A stretch of 11,945 nt of DNA, taken from SOKG01 sp964502665 (lineage in GTDB: Bacteria > Chloroflexota > Dehalococcoidia > SZUA-161). The stretch lies in the NCBI GenBank assembly GCA_964502665.1, contig CAZCXP010000074.1, positions 1 through 11,945 of the forward strand, given 5' to 3'. The position numbers and the translations under genes are program-made. Positions 7,491 to 11,945 of this stretch are shown in pieces (positions within the stretch are counted from its first letter, which is position 1; every line of letters begins with the position of its first letter). The notes below the pieces were generated by a model. It saw only the letters and a program-made list of their open reading frames with translations. It made no database searches and was not told the origin of the DNA.

Positions 7491-8398
7491 CGTTTATCTC
7501 GGCTGGCGAATACACGATACAGTTGAGCCCATTCCTCAAGGGACAAGGTCTGGGGACGGCGCTGTGGCGCTATGCCAGCCCGCTGCAGAAGTTCGATAAC
7601 CTCTGGTGCCCCAAGCTGCAGCCTCAGACTTAGAGCATTCCTTAGCTGCTTTCTGGGAGCGCTGAACCCGGCCTTTACCACCTCGAAGAACCGAGAGACG
7701 TCTGCCACATCTACCGCCGGCCTTGGATAGACATCGATGCGCACTATGGCCGAATCAACCTTTGGCTGGGGATAGAAACTCCGCGCCGGCACATAGGCCG
7801 CGATCGTTGGTTTGCCATAAAGTTGGACGCTGACGCCAAGCAGGCTCATCCCCCCGGGCTCGGCCACTATACTTTGCCCTACCTCCTTCTGCACCATGAC
7901 CACCATCAGTGCGGGCTTGAGCCATGCCTCGAGGAAATGGCGCAGGATGGGAGAGGCGATATAGTAAGGGAGATTGGCAACAACCTTGTAACCCTGAACA
8001 CCGCCTGAAGCTAACGGGTGCTCCTCGACCATCTCGCTAGGATCGAGGCTCAGAACATTGGCGTTTAAGACAGTAAGGTGGGGAACCTGATAAAATCTTC
8101 GGCCCAGGGCTATCGCGAGCTTGGAGTCAACTTCAATGGCGATTACCTTGCCCGCTCTTTTCACCAGCTCCTCGGTCAGTATCCCCAGCCCCGGCCCCAC
8201 CTCCACCACAGTGTCAGCAGGCCCGAGCTCGGCTGCGGACATTATTGTCTCAACCACGTCACGATCGATCAGGAAATGCTGCCCGAGCCCCTTTACCGCC
8301 CTGACGTCGAGGCGACGCAACTGACTCTTTGCTTCAGCAAGAGATGATCTCTGAAGGTTATCAAGCCCTCTCTTTGCCTCGGTGCTTCGCCTGCTCAA
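7487..8398 (-). CDS. rsmA: 16S rRNA (adenine(1518)-N6/adenine(1519)-N6)-dimethyltransferase
   Basis: SAM-dependent enzyme (KsgA) that dimethylates two adjacent adenines in the last hairpin of 16S rRNA during 30S assembly; 303 aa. Seen: KGLGQHFL at 36-43, SAM motif I VVEVGPGLG at 64-72, acidic residues E89 and D91 in IEVD, catalytic NLPYYI at 142-147, and FYPQPKVDSAIV further on. The start is TTG at 8398, preceded by GGGGGA about 5 nt upstream; the nearest upstream ATG (8410) runs into an in-frame TGA after two codons, so it is excluded. The roughly 35 residues before GQHFL are longer than in many homologues, so a later start is possible. It heads the operon with ispE, the membrane protein and dinG. 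Confidence 0.94.
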   Translation of the reverse strand: MSRRSTEAKRGLDNLQRSSLAEAKSQLRRLDVRAVKGLGQHFLIDRDVVETIMSAAELGPADTVVEVGPGLGILTEELVKRAGKVIAIEVDSKLAIALGRRFYQVPHLTVLNANVLSLDPSEMVEEHPLASGGVQGYKVVANLPYYIASPILRHFLEAWLKPALMVVMVQKEVGQSIVAEPGGMSLLGVSVQLYGKPTIAAYVPARSFYPQPKVDSAIVRIDVYPRPAVDVADVSRFFEVVKAGFSAPRKQLRNALSLRLQLGAPEVIELLQRAGIAPQRRPQTLSLEEWAQLYRVFASRDKR

Positions 8399-8434
8399 TC
8401 AATCCCCCATAGCAGGTACTTTCCAAAGAAAGTT

Positions 8435-8477
8435 TTGGGAACAGCAGCCCGGTTAATAGGTAGCTGACCGTTCCCAA
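8435..8477. repeat. Long stem-loop between the amidohydrolase and rsmA genes
   Basis: TTGGGAAC (8435-8442) and GTTCCCAA (8470-8477) are perfect inverted 8-mers around a 27 nt loop, which itself can pair AGC/GCT-type segments near its edges. A second small hairpin, ACTTTC-CAAA-GAAAGT (8418-8433), adjoins it. The gap lies downstream of the amidohydrolase stop and upstream of rsmA, both on the - strand. A terminator or leader structure is possible, but no T-run follows on the - strand. Confidence 0.45.
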
Positions 8478-8516
8478 CCAGCTCCGACATCGAAAATGAG
8501 CTTGAGCTCCCTGCGA

Positions 8517-9431
8517 TTACAGGCCGAAGACCTTGATCGCGTTCTCACGCATGATCATTCTCTTGGCCTCATCACTCAGAGGCAGCGCCAGGAACTGCTC
8601 CTTGAAGGCCCTAAGCCCCATATTGTTGGTACCAAACAGCGTCTTCTCCTGGCCTGCCCAGAATTGCATAAAGATGAGCAGCTCTGGATGGAGCTTGGGC
8701 AAGAGCTTGGGCATCCAGGCGGAGCAGTCGCAGTAGACATTAGGGTGCTTCCAGGCCATACATACCAGCTCGTTAACCCAGGGCCAGCCGGTGTGAGACC
8801 CGATGATCGTAAGCCCGGGGAAGTCCAAGGCTACCTCGTCGAGGAACATAGGGTGCCCCGGCCAGCTGGGGAAAAGCTCCGCTGCGTGTCCGGTCTGCAT
8901 CCCGACGGGTATCCCTAGCTCGCTGCACTTGGCATAACAGGGATAGAGACTCTTATCGTTAAGGGGCAAGCCAAAGGTAAGAGAGTGGAAATAGCAATAC
9001 TTGGCACCGCATTCCTTGACTCCCCTTTCTATCTCCTCCAGGCTTTGCTCAATGCGATAGGGATTGTAACCGACAGCAGGTATCAACCGATCGGGGTAAT
9101 CCTTTACGTGCTCATAAACCTCCTCGGGCTTATAATCCCAGATCATCTTCTTCTCCCAGTGGGACCACATCTTGATCGCAGGGATGAAGATCTTGTCGTA
9201 GCCGACTTCGTCCATCTGAGCTACGAATTCCTCTGTGGTGGGAATAGGAACAGGCAATGGCTCTATCGGCTGCTTCATGGTGTCCAGCAGGATATTCGCC
9301 TTGTGCTCGGAGCCGGGTTCGGTATGCGATCTCATCATGGTGGCTGCCAGGATCTGGAACTCCCTGCCTGTCCACGCAGTAGGATTCCAAAAGGGATAGT
9401 TCATAATGTCGATCGGCCTGATATCTTCCAC
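8517..9431 (-). CDS. Amidohydrolase-2 (ACMSD-like) family protein with atypical metal site
   Basis: A 304 aa TIM-barrel protein of the amidohydrolase-2 family, which includes metal-dependent decarboxylases and hydrolases such as ACMSD. Family features: QTGHAAE with H182, DEVALDFPGLTIIGSHTGWPW with H213 (198-218), HPNVYCDCSAW (229-239), and the terminal LPLSDEAKRMIMRENAIKVFGL. Departures: the N-terminal DxHxH is IDIMNYP, putting Met10 and Tyr12 at the two His positions, and the late GTDYP-type motif is FGTNNMG, with Asn269 for the catalytic Asp. Only two of five usual metal ligands remain, so metal use and activity are uncertain. The start is GTG at 9431 with GAGGAG about 10 nt upstream; no signal peptide is seen. 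It lies 61 nt behind the dehydrogenase, probably one operon. The substrate is unknown. Confidence 0.85.
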   Translation of the reverse strand: MEDIRPIDIMNYPFWNPTAWTGREFQILAATMMRSHTEPGSEHKANILLDTMKQPIEPLPVPIPTTEEFVAQMDEVGYDKIFIPAIKMWSHWEKKMIWDYKPEEVYEHVKDYPDRLIPAVGYNPYRIEQSLEEIERGVKECGAKYCYFHSLTFGLPLNDKSLYPCYAKCSELGIPVGMQTGHAAELFPSWPGHPMFLDEVALDFPGLTIIGSHTGWPWVNELVCMAWKHPNVYCDCSAWMPKLLPKLHPELLIFMQFWAGQEKTLFGTNNMGLRAFKEQFLALPLSDEAKRMIMRENAIKVFGL

Positions 9432-9492
9432 TTCTGGTTCTCTCCTCTTGCCAGTTCTTGACTTGGTCTGGGTCTCGCCTCAAGCGGTCCGC

Positions 9493-10287
9493 TTACATCA
9501 TGCTGAAACCGCCGCTAACGCTGAGCGTCTGCCCTGTGATGAAGTTAGCGGCGTCGGAGGCCAAGAACAGAGCGGCGTTGGCCACATCCTCGGGTTTCCC
9601 CATTCGGGCCAAGGGGTACTGGCCAATTATCTTGTCCTTCGTCTCTGGAGGGATCATCTCGACGGTTACGTCACCGGCCCACATGCTCTCTTTGCCAGCC
9701 GTCCCCGGTTTCTCAGGGACAGTAGCTCCGGGGCAAATAGCATTGACCCTTATGCCAAATCTCCCCATCTCCTTCGCTATGGTTTTGCCGAAAGCGATGA
9801 CCGCTCCCTTGGTGCCAGAGTAAACGGCTTCTCTGGGCTCCCCCACCCGGCCGGAATCAGAGGCAATGTTCACGATCGTGCCGGCCTTACGTTCCGCCAT
9901 ATGATCCAGAACAGCCCTGGTGCAATTGACCACGCCCAGGTAATTGATCTTGATCTCCTTCTCATATTCCTCTCTGGGCTTCTTCATGAATAGCTTGTTG
10001 GCTACCCATCCCACGTTATTGACCAGGACGTCTATACTTCCAAACATTTCCAGTGTCTTTTTTACCATCGCTTCTACGGAATCATAGTCTGTTACGTCCG
10101 TCCTAATGGCGACGGCTTTTCCACCAAAGGCTTCGGCTTCCTTGACCACCTTCTGCGCCTGTTCTTCATCGATGTCGGCGATCACAACATTGGACCCTTC
10201 TTTGGCGAAGGCGAATGTTATGCCACGACCGATGTTTGCCCCTCCCCCGGTGACAATAACCGTCTTCCCTGCCAGTCCCAATTCCAT
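9493..10287 (-). CDS. Short-chain dehydrogenase/reductase (classical SDR, BadH/FabG-like)
   Basis: NAD(P)-dependent oxidoreductase of the classical SDR family, 264 aa. Seen: the nucleotide loop TGGGANIG at 13-20 (Asn18 where Gly is usual), Asp38 at the end of the second strand, which favours NAD(H), NNVG at 90-93, and the catalytic tetrad N115, S143, Y156 and K160 (YSGTK). The C-terminus, GQTLSVSGGFSMM, resembles 2-hydroxycyclohexanecarboxyl-CoA dehydrogenase (BadH) and related acyl-CoA-pathway SDRs more than housekeeping FabG, but substrate cannot be assigned. ATG at 10287 has a strong AGGAGG 8 nt upstream. It begins about 31 nt after the SRP RNA gene and is followed 61 nt later by the amidohydrolase, suggesting a two-gene metabolic unit. 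The SDR call is near certain; the substrate is not. Confidence 0.92.
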   Translation of the reverse strand: MELGLAGKTVIVTGGGANIGRGITFAFAKEGSNVVIADIDEEQAQKVVKEAEAFGGKAVAIRTDVTDYDSVEAMVKKTLEMFGSIDVLVNNVGWVANKLFMKKPREEYEKEIKINYLGVVNCTRAVLDHMAERKAGTIVNIASDSGRVGEPREAVYSGTKGAVIAFGKTIAKEMGRFGIRVNAICPGATVPEKPGTAGKESMWAGDVTVEMIPPETKDKIIGQYPLARMGKPEDVANAALFLASDAANFITGQTLSVSGGFSMM

Positions 10288-10318
10288 AGTCTGGACCTCC
10301 TACATATGATTAAACAAA

Positions 10319-10588
10319 GGTCGTGCACCCACTTTCGATCCACCCCTCCCGGCTTATCCCTGCCACCGGCTCCTACCAGGTGAACCTGCGGCACCCAGAC
10401 ACTACTATTTACCGCTGCTTCCTCCCGGATCTGACGGGGTTCATAGCGTTCTGCCGCGCAGGACCCAGTGTTCATCACCGATGCACAAGGAACAGTCCCG
10501 GAAAGTGTAAGACCTCGAGCGGGAATTCGATCCCGCTATAGCGGATTGCGGGTTCAGGGCACCGCTGGCTCCCCATCTAGCACGACCC
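10319..10588 (-). ncRNA. ffs: Signal recognition particle RNA, bacterial large type
   Basis: RNA scaffold of the SRP, which binds Ffh and targets membrane proteins to the translocon. On the - strand the 5' end GGGTCGTGC (from about 10588) pairs with the 3' end GCACGACC (10326-10319), closing a roughly 270 nt molecule. The Alu-domain block follows the 5' end: GTGCTAGATGGGGAG, AGCGGTGCCCTG, AATCCGCTATAGCGGG and GAATTCCCGCTCGAGG. The Ffh-binding domain IV hairpin lies at 10437-10412: CCGTCAGATCC, a GGGA tetraloop, then GGAAGCAGCGG. Flanking arms CCTG..CGGCA and TGCCG..CAGG also pair. This is the long form with an Alu domain, as in Bacillus, not the ~110 nt 4.5S form of E. coli. Exact ends may be off by a few bases. 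Confidence 0.93.
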
Positions 10589-10594
10589 GAAAGA

Positions 10595-10623
10595 ATGTTA
10601 CTACGGGGGGGTACACCTGTCAA
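10595..10623 (-). promoter_or_regulatory. Sigma-70-type promoter of the SRP RNA gene
   Basis: On the - strand a perfect TTGACA (-35, 10623-10618) is separated by exactly 17 nt from TAACAT (-10, 10600-10595). The first base of the inferred RNA, G at 10588, lies 7 nt beyond the -10 box, which suits transcription initiation and independently supports the RNA's 5' end. The spacer contains a run of seven C on this strand. Confidence 0.8.
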
Positions 10624-10695
10624 GCTCACGCAGCAGCCCCACGGAGCCTTAACGCGCGGATTACATTGGGCAGGGGCCTGATCGGGTTCGATGTC

Positions 10696-11787
10696 TCAAG
10701 CCACCTTACTCGCGATGAGATCGCCCATCTCCACGGTGCCCACTTTCTTCATCCCCTCGCTCATTATGTCGTAGGTCCGGTAGCCATCCTCCAAAACGCT
10801 GCTGACAGCCGCCTCAACCGCATCCGCGTCCGCCACCAGACCCAAGGAGTAGCGCAGCATCATGGCGCAACTAAGTATGGTCGCAATAGGATTGGCCATG
10901 TTCTGCCCCGCGCGGCGGGGCGAGCTGCCATGAATCGGCTCATAGAGCCCAAAAGTCATGCTCCCCTCTCGCGGTATCCCGGCAATACTGGCCGAGGGCA
11001 GCATCCCCAGCGACCCTGCCAGCATCGAGGCCTCATCGGTAAGAATGTCGCCAAACGTATTCTCAGTGACGATAACGTCGAACTCTGAGGGGCGCTGGAT
11101 GAGCCGCATGGCACAGGCATCTACCAGTTGGTGCTCAAGCTCGACATCTGGATACTCAGACGACAACTCTATGGCAATCTGGCGCCACAGCCTCGATGAC
11201 TCCAGAACGTTAGCCTTATCCACCGAGGTGAGTTTCTTGCGCCGCCCCCGAGCCAGCTCAAAGCCAGCTCGGAGAATGCGCTCGATCTCCGTCTCAGAGT
11301 AAGCCATGCTGTCTACAGCGCGCCTGCCTCTTGAGGTTCGCCATTGCCGTTTTGGTTTGCCAAAGTAAAGCCCGCCGGTAAGCTCGCGCACCACCACCAT
11401 GTCTACCCCTCGAAGCACTTCAGGCTTCAGCGAAGTTGAGTCAACGAGCATAGGGAGAACCTTGACCGGACGCAGGTTGGCAAATAGCCCCAGGCCCTTG
11501 CGCAGGGCGAGGAGACCATCCTCAGGTCGAACCCTGGCCAGAGGGTCATCCCACTTGGGACCGCCGACAGCTCCCAGGAGCACGGCACGGCATCGCTTGC
11601 ACATCCTCAGTGTCTCTTGAGCCAGGGAGACGCCGTGTTTGTCTATTGCCCCTCCCCCTATATCTCCATAGTGAAGGACGAACGCATGGCCTGCTCTGCG
11701 GCCAACGGCCTGTAGGACCTTGACCGCCTCCGCCACCACCTCAGGGCCGATCCCGTCTCCGGGGAGCACAGCAAGGTCGAATTTCAT
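10696..11787 (-). CDS. leuB: 3-isopropylmalate dehydrogenase, probable NADP-type cofactor site
   Basis: Oxidatively decarboxylates 3-isopropylmalate to 2-oxoisocaproate in leucine synthesis; 363 aa, normal length. Substrate motifs are LeuB-like: EDGLLALR (89-96, the E-xx-LL-xx-R pattern), FANLRP with R106, RELTGGLYFG with R134 and Y141, K191 in SVDKAN, D223, and metal ligands D247/D251 in GDILTDEAS. In the cofactor loop, HGSSPRRAGQNMANP has Arg291-Arg292 where NAD-linked LeuB has Asp-Ile, and Tyr339 in RTYDI where Gly or Ala is usual. In E. coli isocitrate dehydrogenase the equivalent Lys344, Tyr345 and Tyr391 bind the 2'-phosphate of NADP, so NADP use is inferred. ATG at 11787 is preceded by AGGGAG. 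No other leu gene lies in the window; the SRP RNA promoter follows its stop by about 75 nt. Confidence 0.94.
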   Translation of the reverse strand: MKFDLAVLPGDGIGPEVVAEAVKVLQAVGRRAGHAFVLHYGDIGGGAIDKHGVSLAQETLRMCKRCRAVLLGAVGGPKWDDPLARVRPEDGLLALRKGLGLFANLRPVKVLPMLVDSTSLKPEVLRGVDMVVVRELTGGLYFGKPKRQWRTSRGRRAVDSMAYSETEIERILRAGFELARGRRKKLTSVDKANVLESSRLWRQIAIELSSEYPDVELEHQLVDACAMRLIQRPSEFDVIVTENTFGDILTDEASMLAGSLGMLPSASIAGIPREGSMTFGLYEPIHGSSPRRAGQNMANPIATILSCAMMLRYSLGLVADADAVEAAVSSVLEDGYRTYDIMSEGMKKVGTVEMGDLIASKVA

Positions 11788-11822
11788 AACTGACTCCCTT
11801 TATCTCGACAATAAGATTTGAT

Positions 11823-11897
11823 CCGTTCACCCTGAGCCCGTCGAAGGGTGGTTCGACAAGCCCCTGAGCAAATCAGGGGCAAGCTCACCACGAACGG
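11823..11897. repeat. Nested palindromic repeat upstream of leuB
   Basis: Outer arms CCGTTC (11823-11828) and GAACGG (11892-11897) enclose two further hairpins: GTCGAA (11840-11845)/TTCGAC (11852-11857), and CCCCTGA (11861-11867)/TCAGGGG (11873-11879). The flanks AAGC before and after the last hairpin are repeated, as if one palindrome had inserted into another. It lies 36-110 nt upstream of the leuB start codon. The remaining bases to the window end hold no recognisable gene. Confidence 0.7.
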
Positions 11898-11945
11898 TAT
11901 ATGGCTCACAGCTTATCACGATTCGTTGAGGTTCACCGCCCGTGA

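Noticed and set aside
8418..8436. Hairpin ACTTTC-CAAA-GAAAGT followed by TTTT on the + strand as a rho-independent terminator
   Set aside because: No + strand gene precedes it and the stem is short and AT-rich; on the - strand, where genes run, no T-run follows.
9406..9993. Open frame of 195 codons on the + strand
   Set aside because: Antisense to the SDR catalytic region and the amidohydrolase start; no motif and no plausible start signal.
10468..11088. Open frame of 206 codons on the + strand
   Set aside because: It overlaps the SRP RNA, its promoter and the end of leuB in antisense; composition is a by-product of those features.
1..11945. Defence system, prophage or transposase-bearing mobile element
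   Set aside because: No nuclease/ATPase defence pair, phage structural gene, integrase or transposase is found; DinG and the repeats are explained without one.

Overview
The window is ordinary bacterial chromosome at moderately high GC. Genes are compact, start codons are mixed ATG/GTG/TTG, and intergenic gaps are packed with palindromic repeats. The best single guess for the host is an uncultured Chloroflexota (Dehalococcoidia-like) bacterium. This is an inference from the style of the CCA enzyme, the long SRP RNA with an Alu domain, the DinG/RsmA/IspE neighbourhood and the repeat families. No 16S rRNA or single decisive marker is present.

Layout, left to right. (1) A tRNA nucleotidyltransferase of the CCA-adding/poly(A) polymerase family runs on the + strand (15-1268). 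(2) A repeat-filled convergent gap follows (1269-1676), with two tandem copies of an ~86 bp hairpin unit, a CTGAGCCCTTCGGC-type palindrome and perfect C/G-rich palindromes. (3) An M20 metallopeptidase lies on the - strand (1677-3041), and another copy of the hairpin unit sits just behind it (3092-3165). (4) A tightly packed - strand operon is read as rsmA, ispE, a four-helix membrane protein and a DinG-type exonuclease-helicase (8398 down to 3207). Its junctions are ATGA, TAATG and 25 nt. (5) A two-gene - strand unit encodes a short-chain dehydrogenase and an amidohydrolase-2 family protein (10287 down to 8517). (6) A large-type signal recognition particle RNA gene (about 10588 down to 10319, - strand) has an excellent promoter and ends about 31 nt before the dehydrogenase. 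(7) leuB for leucine biosynthesis is on the - strand (11787-10696), preceded by another palindromic repeat.

How the genes fit together: most are housekeeping (tRNA 3' end maturation, 16S rRNA dimethylation, MEP isoprenoid synthesis, DNA repair, protein targeting, leucine synthesis). The dehydrogenase-amidohydrolase pair looks catabolic or accessory.

I see no defence system, prophage or clearly new multi-gene system. The most notable points are: a LeuB whose cofactor pocket carries Arg-Arg plus Tyr where NAD enzymes have Asp-Ile plus Gly/Ala, suggesting NADP use; an amidohydrolase-fold protein that has lost three of the five expected metal ligands; an unannotated-looking SRP RNA that may be transcriptionally linked to a metabolic operon; and a DinG that keeps the exonuclease triad, Walker A and four candidate Fe-S cysteines together.
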